Shown: in pieces, positions 1 to 8,637 of the stretch
Position numbering within the stretch: the stretch's first letter is position 1
Layout: each line of letters opens with the position of its first letter
NCBI GenBank assembly: GCA_964405685.1
Contig: CAYOOP010000006.1
Span: 1 to 64,000, forward strand
Origin: CAYOOP01 sp964405685
GTDB lineage: Bacteria; Pseudomonadota; Alphaproteobacteria; Rickettsiales; SXRF01
Direction: 5' to 3'
Length of the DNA: 64,000 nucleotides
The notes under the pieces: generated by a model
What the model saw: the letters and a program-made list of their open reading frames with translations, nothing else
What the model was told of the DNA's origin: nothing
The model's database searches: none
Position numbers and translations under genes: made by a program

Positions 1-120
1 CGTGCGGGGGGAGGGACACGAGGCCACCGCTGAAAGGGGTTCCGTGGGGGGGGGGGGAACATTCTCTGCCCCCCGTAAGCCGGGGGGTGCGCCCCCCCCC
101 CCCCCCCCCCCCCCCAGCAA
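1..120. other. Low-complexity contig end
   Basis: This stretch is dominated by homopolymer runs of G (about 47-57) and C (about 92-114) and has no plausible gene. The long C run looks like an assembly or sequencing edge artefact rather than biology. Nothing else is visible before the endolysin gene at 178. Confidence 0.6.
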
Positions 121-177
121 GCGTGGGGGACGAAATACTTACTTCCGGACTGGCAGGCGGCATGCGTTTTTAGACTC

Positions 178-615
178 ATGCACATTAACGCCGCAGGTCT
201 TGCGCTGATTAAACAGTATGAGGGGTTTTCCAAAGCGCCCTATCGCTGCCCCGCAGGTTTGTGGACGATTGGGTATGGGCATACGGGTGGCGTGCATGAA
301 CATACGACGTCGATCTCCGAAACCCAAGCCTCTGAGTTGCTGGCGCGCGATGTGCGCGAAGCGGAAGTTGCGGTGAGTGAACTGATAGAAATTGATGTGA
401 ATGAAAACCAATTCTCAGCGCTGGTGAGTTTGCTATTCAACATCGGCCGCACCAATTTCGCGCATAGTACTTTGCTGAAAAAATTAAATGCCGAGGAAAT
501 AGAACAAGCGGCGGATGAATTTTTACGCTGGATCTACGCTTCCGGCACACCGCTGCAAGGCCTTAAAAACCGCCGTATTGCCGAGCGGGAACTTTTTTTG
601 ACGGAGGCATCATGA
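178..615 (+). CDS. Phage-type lysozyme (GH24 endolysin)
   Basis: A 145-residue muramidase of the T4/P21 lysozyme family (GH24), which cleaves the glycan strands of peptidoglycan. The N-terminus has the family signature: Glu15 in YEGF is the catalytic acid and TIGYGHT follows at 30-36. The position equivalent to T4 Asp20 is Cys24 (YRCPAG), a common variant in phage endolysins. There is no signal peptide, so export would need a holin, and the next gene, overlapping by 4 bases, is one. The Met start at 178 has no strong ribosome site, but homology-like sequence begins at once. No other phage gene is visible downstream. Confidence 0.9.
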   Translation: MHINAAGLALIKQYEGFSKAPYRCPAGLWTIGYGHTGGVHEHTTSISETQASELLARDVREAEVAVSELIEIDVNENQFSALVSLLFNIGRTNFAHSTLLKKLNAEEIEQAADEFLRWIYASGTPLQGLKNRRIAERELFLTEAS

Positions 616-1013
616 GTGCATTACCCTTACTAATCGGCCCGATTTCGCAGTTACTCGATAAACTCATCCCTGACCCACTCGCGCGTGAAAAAGCGCGTGC
701 CGAACTGCAGCAAATGGATCTGCAAGCTTTTCAGGCCGCACTCTCACTGGACCAAGCCCAAGCAAATGTGAACGCTGCGGAAGCAGCCAGCCCATCCATG
801 TTCGTCGCCGGTTGGCGCCCATTCATCGGCTGGGTGTGCGGTGTGGCATTTACTTACCACTATGTGCTGCAGCCCTTTCTGGCGTTCGTCTATGCGGCGC
901 AAGGCCACCCCATCGTTTTGCCGGAATTCGATATGGAATCCATGACGACGGTGCTGATTGGTATGCTGGGTTTGGGCGGGCTTCGCACTTACGAGAAGTT
1001 GCGCTTGCAGTGA
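612..1013 (+). CDS. Holin of the three-TM GTA/phage type
   Basis: A 133-residue protein resembling the GTA_holin_3TM family. It has an amphipathic N-terminal part (LIGPISQLLDKLIPDPLARE), a charged helix, the family-typical SPSMFVAGWRPFIGWVCG entering the first clear membrane segment (about 65-90), and a second hydrophobic segment near 110-125. Its ATG overlaps the endolysin stop (ATGA), so the two are translationally coupled. Together they form a lysis cassette, which could be a prophage remnant, part of a gene transfer agent, or a host-used autolysis unit. No capsid or tail genes lie in this window; upstream sequence is missing. Confidence 0.8.
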   Translation: MSALPLLIGPISQLLDKLIPDPLAREKARAELQQMDLQAFQAALSLDQAQANVNAAEAASPSMFVAGWRPFIGWVCGVAFTYHYVLQPFLAFVYAAQGHPIVLPEFDMESMTTVLIGMLGLGGLRTYEKLRLQ

Positions 1014-1059
1014 GGCCGCTTTCGCGGTTAAATAAGTGCCTCACATTTAGGAGGCGCGT

Positions 1060-1674
1060 ATTACCAATTTTCTGCATTTGAATGATCTGCCGGCGGATGT
1101 AAAATTCAGCGGCGATATTGCCGTTGATTGCGAGGCCATGGGCTTGAAACAAACGCGCGACAGGCTGTGTGTTATCCAGCTTTCTGACGGGGGAGGGGAT
1201 GCGCATCTGGTGCAATTCGCCCCCGGCCATTACGAAGCACCGAACCTTAAAAAACTACTTTTGGATAGTGCGCGCACCAAGATCCTGCACTTCGCGCGGT
1301 TTGATGTCGCTCTTATTCAGCAATATCTCGGTGTGCTGCTGCAACCTGTCTATTGCACACGCACTGCTTCCCGCTTGGCGCGCACCTATACGGATAAACA
1401 CGGCTATAAAGACATTTGCAAGGAGTTGCTCGGCATTGATATCTCCAAACAGCAACAAAGCTCCGACTGGGGCAGCAGCGCGCTTTCCAAGGAGCAAATT
1501 GAATACGCGGCGTCCGACGTGCACCATCTGCACAAGCTTCGCGATAAGCTGGAGGATATACTCACGCGCGAGGGCCGTGCTGAATTCGCTCAGGCAGCGA
1601 TGGCGTTTTTGCCCGCGCGCGCGATGCTCGACCTCGCCGGGTTTGAAGAGGGCGATTTATTCGCACATAGCTAA
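1060..1674 (+). CDS. Ribonuclease D-like 3'-5' exonuclease
   Basis: A DEDD-superfamily exonuclease of about 200 residues, single domain without HRDC, as in the short alphaproteobacterial RNase D-like proteins. The ExoI motif is in AVDCEAMGL, ExoII in ILHFARFDVALI and ExoIII in YAASDVHHLHKL (Tyr-x3-Asp). There is no ATG or GTG at the 5' end. TTG at 1078 begins MNDLPADV, but a strong AGGAGG (1049-1054) sits five bases before an ATT at 1060, which would give ITNFLHLNDLPADV, like the N-termini I recall for relatives (M-x-x-x-LH-x-x-DLP). I therefore prefer the rare ATT start. The stop overlaps the radA start by one base. Confidence 0.85.
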   Translation: MTNFLHLNDLPADVKFSGDIAVDCEAMGLKQTRDRLCVIQLSDGGGDAHLVQFAPGHYEAPNLKKLLLDSARTKILHFARFDVALIQQYLGVLLQPVYCTRTASRLARTYTDKHGYKDICKELLGIDISKQQQSSDWGSSALSKEQIEYAASDVHHLHKLRDKLEDILTREGRAEFAQAAMAFLPARAMLDLAGFEEGDLFAHS

Positions 1675-3050
1675 TGGCCAAATCTACCAGCTCCTTTGTC
1701 TGCCAGGCATGTGGCTCCGTCACCAACCGCTGGGCGGGGAAATGCGAAGCATGTGGGGATTGGAATACGGTCGTTGAAGAAGCGGGCCGCGAGGCCGTGC
1801 CCAAGGGCCTGAAAGCCGGCAAGGCCGCGAGCCTGGAATGGCAAACGCTTGGCTCCGCCGAAGGCGATGAAGCGCGCGTTTCTACCTCGATTACGGAATT
1901 AGACCGCGTGCTTGGTGGCGGGTTGGTCAAAGGTTCGGCTGTTCTCATCGGCGGTGACCCTGGGATTGGGAAATCCACGCTATTGCTGCAAGTTGCTGCG
2001 CACATTGCTCACAGTGGTCACAAGGTTGCCTATGTTACGGGTGAGGAATCGATCGCGCAAGTAGGCTTACGCGCTAAACGCCTGGGGTTTTCCAAACATC
2101 CGGTAGAACTCACTGCCGCCACCAACGTGCGCGATATTATCGCGGCGCTCGAGCACACCAAGCCTTCTCTCGCGGTGATTGACTCCATTCAAACCATGTT
2201 TATCGACAACATTGAAGCCGCCCCCGGCACGGTGACGCAGGTGCGCGCCTCCGCGCATGAACTGATCCGCATGGCTAAAAAACGCGGCATTGCATTGTTT
2301 TTAGTGGGGCATGTTACCAAAGACGGGCAAATCGCAGGCCCACGCGTGCTGGAGCACATGGTGGATACGGTGCTTTATTTCGAAGGTGAACGCGGTATGC
2401 CGTTTCGGATTCTTCGCGCCGTGAAAAACCGTTTCGGCGGTACGGATGAAATCGGCGTGTTTGAAATGAACGACAAAGGTCTCCAAGAAGTTGCCAATCC
2501 TTCCGAACTACTCCTTTCCGAACGCAAAGCCGACAGCAGCGGCACCGTCGTATTCGCAGGCATGGAAGGAACTAGGCCCGTGCTCGTCGAAGTGCAAGCG
2601 CTTGTCTCTCCCTCCTACATGTCCTCCCCACGCCGCGCGGTGGTGGGGTGGGATGCGAACCGCCTGGCGATGATCCTGGCGGTGCTTGAAGCCCGCTGTG
2701 GCCTTCGGTTTGGTGACAAGGAAGTGTATCTCAACGTTGCCGGCGGCATTCGTATTTCCGAACCCGCCGCAGACGTTGCAGTCGCAGCAGCCCTGCTTTC
2801 GGCATTGATGGACACCGCCGCCCCCACCGACGCCGTCTTTTTCGGCGAGATCGGCCTATCCGGTGAAATCCGCCCTGTCGCACGCACGGATTTGCGTATG
2901 AAAGAGGCAGAAAAACTAGGGTTTAAATGCGCCTACGCCCGTATTTCCAAAACGGCGAAACCCTTGACCTTTACGGTAAAACCATTAGATACAGTGCAGG
3001 ATTTAGTTGCACTTTTCGCGCAAAGCCAACCAAAGCGACACGCCGTATGA
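1674..3050 (+). CDS. radA: DNA repair protein RadA
   Basis: A 458-residue RadA/Sms, the RecA-like ATPase that promotes branch migration during recombination. It has an N-terminal four-cysteine zinc finger (C10, C13, C24, C27), a Walker A motif GGDPGIGKST at about 93-102, the RadA-specific KNRFG motif at 251-255, and a Lon-protease-like C-terminal domain from about 280. Length is typical. It starts one base inside the preceding stop and overlaps cvpA by four bases (ATGA), so it belongs to a tightly packed operon running through proB. radA-cvpA-purF is a familiar arrangement in alphaproteobacteria. Confidence 0.98.
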   Translation: MAKSTSSFVCQACGSVTNRWAGKCEACGDWNTVVEEAGREAVPKGLKAGKAASLEWQTLGSAEGDEARVSTSITELDRVLGGGLVKGSAVLIGGDPGIGKSTLLLQVAAHIAHSGHKVAYVTGEESIAQVGLRAKRLGFSKHPVELTAATNVRDIIAALEHTKPSLAVIDSIQTMFIDNIEAAPGTVTQVRASAHELIRMAKKRGIALFLVGHVTKDGQIAGPRVLEHMVDTVLYFEGERGMPFRILRAVKNRFGGTDEIGVFEMNDKGLQEVANPSELLLSERKADSSGTVVFAGMEGTRPVLVEVQALVSPSYMSSPRRAVVGWDANRLAMILAVLEARCGLRFGDKEVYLNVAGGIRISEPAADVAVAAALLSALMDTAAPTDAVFFGEIGLSGEIRPVARTDLRMKEAEKLGFKCAYARISKTAKPLTFTVKPLDTVQDLVALFAQSQPKRHAV

Positions 3051-3724
3051 TCGACACTCATCTTACCTATTTCGACCTCGCGGTGTTAAGCGTGATGGTT
3101 TTGTCGTGCCTGTTTGCCTTTTTCCGCGGATTCATCCGCGAGTTGCTTTCGCTCGGTGCCTGGATCGGCGCGGGTTTAGTGACGCTCTATTACTTCCGCG
3201 ATGTCGCGGCGATGATGAAATCGAGCGTGAAGAACGATATGGTGGCCGGTGGCTTGGCTACGCTCGGTCTCTACATCCTCTGTCTGTTTGCCTTCACCCT
3301 GATCAATTCACTGATCATGCGCTTGTTCAAAGACAGCGGCGAGGTCGGCGTGCTCGATAACGCGCTCGGCCTGGCGTTTGGTGCCTTCCGCGGCGCTTTC
3401 CTCATCTCGCTCGCGTATTTCTTGATGACGATTTTTATCTCCGAAAACACCGAACCTTCCTGGCTTAAACATTCCACCACCCAGCCGTGGGTGGAGCGTG
3501 GTGCCGTTGCTTTAGGCCAAGCCGCGCCGGATTATATGGTGGAACACACCTCGCTCAAAAGCAAGATAGACAAAGCCCAGGGGCGCAAACTTGAGGAAGA
3601 GGAAGACGAGTTGGACGATAAAAAAGACAAGATCAAACACGGCGACGATGGCGAAGATTCGAAAGCACTCGACAGTTTTATGGACACGTTGAACAAGGAA
3701 AATAATGACCGTGTGGGACGATAA
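3047..3724 (+). CDS. cvpA: CvpA family membrane protein
   Basis: A 225-residue CvpA protein with four predicted membrane segments within about residues 8-130, including the conserved FFRGFIRELLSL loop and the GLAFGAFRGAFL motif. A highly charged acidic/basic tail follows (EEEEDELDDKKDK near 185). In E. coli CvpA is needed for colicin V production and lies before purF; its molecular role is still unclear. The start chosen is the ATG overlapping the radA stop; an upstream in-frame Met lies inside radA. The 3' end overlaps purF by 20 bases, which suggests translational coupling. Confidence 0.93.
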   Translation: MIDTHLTYFDLAVLSVMVLSCLFAFFRGFIRELLSLGAWIGAGLVTLYYFRDVAAMMKSSVKNDMVAGGLATLGLYILCLFAFTLINSLIMRLFKDSGEVGVLDNALGLAFGAFRGAFLISLAYFLMTIFISENTEPSWLKHSTTQPWVERGAVALGQAAPDYMVEHTSLKSKIDKAQGRKLEEEEDELDDKKDKIKHGDDGEDSKALDSFMDTLNKENNDRVGR

Positions 3725-5156
3725 GCTCGGCGAAGAATGTGGCATTTTCGGCATCGTAGGCCACGGTGAAGCCTCGGCGCTGACCGCGCTTGGCCTCCAC
3801 GCGCTGCAACACCGCGGGCAAGAAGCTGCCGGCATCGTGAGCTCCGATGGCAAGCAGAGTTACGCCTACCGCGCGCTCGGCCTTGTGGGTGACAATTTCA
3901 ATTCCCCCAGCGTGATGGAAAAATTAAAAGGCAGCGCGGCGATCGGCCATGTGCGCTATTCGACGACCGGCGACAGCATGCTCCGAAACGTGCAGCCGCT
4001 ATTCGCGGATTTCTCGTTCGGCAGCCTCGCAATCGCCCACAACGGCAACCTCACCAATGCTCTGGCGCTGCGTAAACAACTCATCTTGCGTGGTAGTATT
4101 TTCCAATCCACGTCGGATACCGAAACCATTATTCACCTGATCGCCACCAGCACGCACACGTCCGTGGAAGACAAAATCATCGATGCGCTGAAACAAGTCG
4201 AAGGTGCGTATTCGTTGGTGATCCTCGCTAATGACGCCCTAATCGGTGTGCGCGACCCGTATGGCGTGCGTCCGCTCGTGCTCGGAAAACTTGGCGATGC
4301 TTATGTACTCGCGTCTGAAACTTGCGCGTTTGATATCATCGGCGCAGAGTTCGTGCGCGATGTGGCGGCGGGTGAAATGGTCGTCATTCGTGGCGATGAA
4401 GTGCGCTCGCTCATGCCGTTTGTCAAACCCTCGCCACGCTTTTGCATTTTTGAATACGTCTATTTCGCGCGTCCCGATAGTTTGGTCGAAAGTCGCAACG
4501 TCTATTTAACGCGCGAAAAAATCGGCATGGAACTCGCCCGCGAAGCGCCTGTGGGGGCGGATATCGTCGTGCCCGTGCCTGACTCCGGCATTCCTGCCGC
4601 ACTTGGTTTTTCCAAAGCTTCCGGCACGCCGTTTGAACTCGGCATCATCCGCAATCACTACGTCGGCCGCACGTTTATCGAGCCTACCGATTCCGTGCGC
4701 CACCTCGGCGTCAAACTCAAGCACAACGCCAACCAAAGCGTCATCGAAGGCAAGCGCGTGGTGTTGGTAGATGACAGTATTGTGCGTGGCACGACCTCGA
4801 AAAAAATTGTGAACATGGTCAAAGAAGCCGGTGCAAAAGAAGTGCATATGCGCATCGCCTCGCCGCCTACCACGCACTCCTGTTTCTATGGGGTAGACAC
4901 TCCCGAGCGTAGCCAATTGCTTGCCGCCAACCATGATGTGCAGGCGATGGCGGAATTGATCGGTGTCAAAAGCCTCGCATTTATTTCGCTCAACGGCCTC
5001 TATCGCGCCGTCGGCGAAGCAGGGCGCAATTCAGAAACACCGCAATTTTGCGATGCATGTTTCAGCGGTGACTACCCGATTTCCCTTACCGATTTCGAAA
5101 ACTCGACCGGCAGACAAAAAGACCTGTTCTCGAATTTCGCTGAGGTTCGCTCGTGA
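3705..5156 (+). CDS. purF: Amidophosphoribosyltransferase
   Basis: A 483-residue glutamine PRPP amidotransferase, the first committed step of purine synthesis. The Ntn-hydrolase nucleophile is Cys12 after an 11-residue propeptide (CGIFGIVG follows). The PRPP loop VVLVDDSIVRGTTSKK is at 352-367. Four cysteines (C247, C393, C449, C452) match the [4Fe-4S]-ligand pattern of the Bacillus-type enzyme, so this is the propeptide/iron-sulfur class rather than the E. coli class. It starts inside cvpA and its stop overlaps the obgE GTG by four bases. Confidence 0.98.
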   Translation: MTVWDDKLGEECGIFGIVGHGEASALTALGLHALQHRGQEAAGIVSSDGKQSYAYRALGLVGDNFNSPSVMEKLKGSAAIGHVRYSTTGDSMLRNVQPLFADFSFGSLAIAHNGNLTNALALRKQLILRGSIFQSTSDTETIIHLIATSTHTSVEDKIIDALKQVEGAYSLVILANDALIGVRDPYGVRPLVLGKLGDAYVLASETCAFDIIGAEFVRDVAAGEMVVIRGDEVRSLMPFVKPSPRFCIFEYVYFARPDSLVESRNVYLTREKIGMELAREAPVGADIVVPVPDSGIPAALGFSKASGTPFELGIIRNHYVGRTFIEPTDSVRHLGVKLKHNANQSVIEGKRVVLVDDSIVRGTTSKKIVNMVKEAGAKEVHMRIASPPTTHSCFYGVDTPERSQLLAANHDVQAMAELIGVKSLAFISLNGLYRAVGEAGRNSETPQFCDACFSGDYPISLTDFENSTGRQKDLFSNFAEVRS

Positions 5157-6166
5157 AATTCCTCGACGAGGCGAAGGTGTATTTAAAAGCCGGAGACGGC
5201 GGCAAAGGCTGCGTCAGCTTTCGGCGTGAAAAATTCATTCCCGACGGCGGGCCTGACGGCGGCAACGGCGGCAAGGGCGGCGACATCATCGTCGAATGCG
5301 TAAACGACCTCAACACGCTGATCGATTATCGCTACCAGCAGCACTTTAAAGCCAAAAAAGGCCAGCACGGCATGGGCAGCGGTTGCACGGGCGCGGGTGC
5401 GGACGATATGATTTTGAAAGTGCCGCCCGGCACACAAATTTTGGACGAAAACAAAGAAGAAGTGTTGTTCGATTTTACCAAACCCGGCGAGCGCCACCTC
5501 ATCGCGCGCGGCGGCAAAGGTGGCCTTGGAAACCAGTGCTTCAAATCTTCCACCAACCAGGCCCCCCGCCAGTTTACCGAAGGCGACATTGGCGAGGAAA
5601 TGTGGGTGTGGCTGAAATTGAAATTGATCTCGGACGTCGGCCTTGTGGGGCTGCCCAATGCCGGAAAATCCACCTTCCTCGCCGCTGTCTCGCGCGCGAA
5701 ACCAAAGATTGCGGATTATCCCTTCACCACGCTGCAACCTCAGCTCGGCGTCGTCTATCTCGATGAACGCGAATTTGTCATCGCGGATTTGCCGGGGTTG
5801 ATCGAAGGTGCATCTGAGGGTATTGGCCTGGGCACCAAGTTTTTGGGCCATGTGGAGCGTTGCCCCGTGTTGCTGCATTTGATTGACGGTACGCAGGAGG
5901 ATGTCGTCGCGGCGTATGAAACGATCCGCACGGAAATCGAGGCCTATGATCCTGAGCTAATCGACAAACCAGAAATCCTCGCACTTAATAAATGCGATGC
6001 GCTGACTGATGATGAAATCGCCGAAAAACTCGCACTCCTAAAAGACGCTTGCGGCCACAAGGTATACGCACTTTCTGGCGCGACCGGGCAGGGTAGGGAC
6101 GACGTGCTCCGTGCCGTGATTCATGAAATTGATGCAGCCAAGGAGCAGGAAGATGACGCGGCCTGA
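5153..6166 (+). CDS. obgE: Obg GTPase
   Basis: A 337-residue Obg/CgtA GTPase involved in 50S ribosome maturation and stress control. The glycine-rich Obg fold fills residues 1-158 (GGPDGGNGGKGGD among others). The G domain follows with G1 GLPNAGKST at about 166-174, G3 DLPGLIEGASEG and G4 NKCD. The OCT domain is absent, as usual for many alphaproteobacteria. It starts at GTG, overlapping the purF stop by four bases, and its 3' end overlaps proB. obgE-proB adjacency is common in this class. Confidence 0.97.
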   Translation: MKFLDEAKVYLKAGDGGKGCVSFRREKFIPDGGPDGGNGGKGGDIIVECVNDLNTLIDYRYQQHFKAKKGQHGMGSGCTGAGADDMILKVPPGTQILDENKEEVLFDFTKPGERHLIARGGKGGLGNQCFKSSTNQAPRQFTEGDIGEEMWVWLKLKLISDVGLVGLPNAGKSTFLAAVSRAKPKIADYPFTTLQPQLGVVYLDEREFVIADLPGLIEGASEGIGLGTKFLGHVERCPVLLHLIDGTQEDVVAAYETIRTEIEAYDPELIDKPEILALNKCDALTDDEIAEKLALLKDACGHKVYALSGATGQGRDDVLRAVIHEIDAAKEQEDDAA

Positions 6167-7283
6167 CACTCTCGCGCACGCGCGGCGCATCGTTGTCAAA
6201 ATCGGTTCTAGCCTCATTGCTGATAGTGCCACGGGCACGGTGCATACGGTGTGGCTCGCAAGTGTTGCGGACGATATTGCGGCGCTGATGAAAGATGGAA
6301 AACAAGTGGTGGTCGTAAGCTCTGGCGCGGTAGCACTCGGGCGCAGCGCCCTATCACTCGGTGTAAAATCACTCTCGCTCGAACAAAAACAAGCCGCCGC
6401 CGCCATCGGCCAAATCGCGCTTTCCGCGGCGTGGCAATCTGCCTTTGAAAGAAAACATCTCACCACCGCGCAAGTCTTGCTCTCCGCGGAAGACAGCGAG
6501 CAACGCACGCGCTATTTGAATGCGCGCTCCACGCTTTCAACGTTGCTGTCTCTCGGCGTCGTGCCGGTGATTAATGAGAACGATACGGTCGCAACCGCCG
6601 AGCTCAAAGTCGGCGATAACGATCAACTGGCCGCCCGCGTGGCGCAAATGGTCAATGCCGATGTGCTGATTTTATTGTCGGACGTCGAGGGGCTTTACAC
6701 CGCCAACCCCACGACGCATAAAGATGCAAAACTGCTGCGCGAAGTAAAAGCACTGACGCCGGAAATTTTTGCGATGGCGGGAACCTCACGCTCCGCCGTC
6801 AGCAGCGGCGGCATGGTGACAAAATTAAAAGCCGCCGAAATCGCGCTCGCTGCCGGGTGCGATATGGCGATTGCCAAAGGCACGATGAAAAACCCGCTGA
6901 AAGCCTTGATGAATGGTGGTGATCACACGCGCTTCATCGCCGCGGACGCCGCGCTTTCTGAACGCAAACATTGGATTTTGGGGCGTTTGAAACCTGCTGG
7001 TTCCGTTACGGTGGATGCCGGTGCCGCGCGCGCGCTTAAAAATGGAAAGAGTTTATTGCCAGCTGGCGTCACCGCCATCAGCGGCGAATTCGCCCGTGGC
7101 GATGTGGTCGAGATTGTGGATGCCAAAGGCCATGTGCTGGGCAAAGGCGTGGTGGCCTACCACGCGGCCGATGCCCAGAAAATCATTGGCATCAACAGTA
7201 AAGACATTGAACGCACGCTCGGCTTCAAAACCCGCGATGTATTGATTCATCGTGATGATATAGCGCTTAGTGGGGAGAGTTGA
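6153..7283 (+). CDS. proB: Glutamate 5-kinase
   Basis: A 376-residue glutamate 5-kinase, first enzyme of proline synthesis. It has an N-terminal amino-acid-kinase domain (VVKIGSSL, VVSSGAVALG, NENDTV, GDNDQLAARVA) and a C-terminal PUA domain from about residue 280. I chose the ATG at 6153 because a purine-rich AAGGAGCAGGAAG precedes it and the protein then begins MTRPDTLAHARR; an upstream in-frame Met at 6123 would add ten residues inside obgE. It is the last clear member of the operon. No proA is seen here. Confidence 0.96.
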   Translation: MTRPDTLAHARRIVVKIGSSLIADSATGTVHTVWLASVADDIAALMKDGKQVVVVSSGAVALGRSALSLGVKSLSLEQKQAAAAIGQIALSAAWQSAFERKHLTTAQVLLSAEDSEQRTRYLNARSTLSTLLSLGVVPVINENDTVATAELKVGDNDQLAARVAQMVNADVLILLSDVEGLYTANPTTHKDAKLLREVKALTPEIFAMAGTSRSAVSSGGMVTKLKAAEIALAAGCDMAIAKGTMKNPLKALMNGGDHTRFIAADAALSERKHWILGRLKPAGSVTVDAGAARALKNGKSLLPAGVTAISGEFARGDVVEIVDAKGHVLGKGVVAYHAADAQKIIGINSKDIERTLGFKTRDVLIHRDDIALSGES

Positions 7284-7284
7284 G

Positions 7285-7671
7285 ATGGCAGATTTAGGTA
7301 AGTGGTTTGCGGAAGTTGAGTTGTATCATGACGCTATACAGAAGCATCAAACGGGTAATCCAGACGTCGTAAAGGGTCAGGTTGAGCTTAGGCAGCAACT
7401 GTTTGACAACTTAAAACAGAAAATTCAGCCTTTGTTGGAGGATTCTAGGCCTAGCGCAGAAAGTGTTACAGCAGCAATCGAGGCCGCAGAACAGTATTGT
7501 GATAAAACGATCTACGAACACGGCATGTTAGAGGCCGAAGCTTTACAAAATCCAGCAGCGTGCAACAAATTTCTCTCGGGTGTGATACACGATGCTCACA
7601 ATACGCTGGTATTTGGGCTCATACCTATTCTGAAAGGGCTGAATCCTGATAAATCAATAGGGCGTTTCTAG
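7285..7671 (+). CDS. Hypothetical helical protein
   Basis: A 128-residue soluble protein that I do not recognise. It is predicted largely helical, with a single Cys pair (near 77 and 98) and no signal peptide or membrane segment. The ATG at 7285 follows a GGGGAG ribosome site at a good distance; a GTG at 7270 would add five residues overlapping the proB end. Base composition appears lower in GC than proB. It lies directly after proB on the same strand and converges with the MerR gene three bases later, so it could be a late addition to the operon end. Confidence 0.6.
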   Translation: MADLGKWFAEVELYHDAIQKHQTGNPDVVKGQVELRQQLFDNLKQKIQPLLEDSRPSAESVTAAIEAAEQYCDKTIYEHGMLEAEALQNPAACNKFLSGVIHDAHNTLVFGLIPILKGLNPDKSIGRF

Positions 7672-7674
7672 GCG

Positions 7675-8241
7675 CTAGTTTAACTCCAGCGTTTTCTTCA
7701 GCGCCATGAGTTCTTTGCGCAGGGATTCTAGTTCTTGCTTCTTGCGTGTTTCGGCGAGTGAGGTGAGGGCGGATTGACGCACGGCGTCGAGCAGCGGTGC
7801 GGGCCCAGATTTTTTGGATGTCGCGGGTCGCGGGTCGCGGGTCGCGGGTGTAACCGAATCACGACTCTTTTTGCCCTTGCGCATGTCGTCGAACGCTTTG
7901 CGGGCACCTTTGATGGTGTAGCCTTCTTTGTAGAGTAAGCGTTTGATGGTGGCGAGCGTCTCAATATCTTCCGGGCGGTAGTAGCGGCGGCCGCCTTTCA
8001 TTTTGAGTGGTTTGATCTGTTTGAATTTGCTCTCCCAAAACCGCAATACATATTGCGGGAGCGACAGCATTTTCGCGGCTTCGCTGATGGTTTTAAACGC
8101 GGAAGAGGTTTTATCGGGTGCGACCAGTTCGGAGGGAAGCAGTGCTGAATCGCTACGTTTTGCAGGTTTTGTGGCTTTAAAACGCGGGGCATCCGGAAAG
8201 AGTTCGGGTTGCGCAAAGAGATCGGCTGATGTGTTCGCCAT
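7675..8241 (-). CDS. MerR family transcriptional regulator
   Basis: A 188-residue MerR-type regulator. The winged-helix DNA-binding domain spans about 48-115 (TISEAAKMLSLPQYVLRFWE, then KGGRRYYRPEDIETL). A low-complexity linker and a C-terminal coiled coil (ELESLRKELMALKKTLEL) follow, probably for dimerisation. There are no effector-binding cysteines. The gene sits just downstream of ihfA, its usual place in alphaproteobacteria, where it is commonly annotated as a MerR-like regulator of unknown target. The linker is encoded by four tandem copies of a 7-base unit (see repeat), so its length and frame may vary. Confidence 0.9.
   Translation of the reverse strand: MANTSADLFAQPELFPDAPRFKATKPAKRSDSALLPSELVAPDKTSSAFKTISEAAKMLSLPQYVLRFWESKFKQIKPLKMKGGRRYYRPEDIETLATIKRLLYKEGYTIKGARKAFDDMRKGKKSRDSVTPATRDPRPATSKKSGPAPLLDAVRQSALTSLAETRKKQELESLRKELMALKKTLELN
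7821..7848. repeat. Heptanucleotide tandem repeat inside merR
   Basis: Four exact copies of TCGCGGG lie end to end inside the coding region between the DNA-binding domain and the coiled coil of the MerR regulator. Because the unit is seven bases, gain or loss of one copy would shift the frame and remove the C-terminal helix. Confidence 0.85.
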
Positions 8242-8295
8242 AGTTACTCCCCAAATTGCTCCGGCTTTTTTTAAAACGTGCCGGTTTGCTTAAAC

Positions 8296-8598
8296 TTACT
8301 TCGTGTGCGCTTCGTTGACGCGCTGCTTGAGCAGATTCGATGCATTAAACGACAGCACGGTGCGCGGCGAAATCGGCACTTCGACGCCGGTTTTCGGGTT
8401 ACGGCCAACGCGTTGTTTTTTACGGCGCAGCGAGAAGGTGCCGAACGACGAAAGCTTCACCGTATTGCCTTCTTCCAGCGCGAGGATCACTTCCTCAATC
8501 ACCGCATCCACCAGCGCGTTGCATTCCTGCAGCGACAGGCCGATTTCTTTGTATACTTTGGCGCTCAAATCCGCGCGTGTCAGGGTTTTTTCGCTCAT
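8296..8598 (-). CDS. ihfA: Integration host factor subunit alpha
   Basis: A 100-residue HU/IHF-family DNA-bending protein. The N-terminal helices begin LTRADLSAKVYKEIGLS, followed by VKLSSFGTFSLRRKKQRVGRN and the beta-arm with the conserved GRNPKTG and Pro of the tip (EVPISPRTVLSF). The RxGRNPKTG pattern and the early position beside fabH-plsX identify the alpha subunit. IHF acts in nucleoid shaping, recombination and transcription. It is followed by the MerR gene 54 bases downstream and preceded by fabH at 39 bases. Confidence 0.96.
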   Translation of the reverse strand: MSEKTLTRADLSAKVYKEIGLSLQECNALVDAVIEEVILALEEGNTVKLSSFGTFSLRRKKQRVGRNPKTGVEVPISPRTVLSFNASNLLKQRVNEAHTK

Positions 8599-8637
8599 GG
8601 TGCCACCTCTAAAACTGGTATATAAAATAGTACCTTA

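Noticed and set aside
2..208. Frame with a polyproline run at the left end
   Set aside because: It depends on the homopolymer C run at the contig edge and overlaps the endolysin start.
7821..7848. A CRISPR array
   Set aside because: The repeats are seven-base tandem units without spacers. No CRISPR-like repeat/spacer pattern was seen anywhere in the window.
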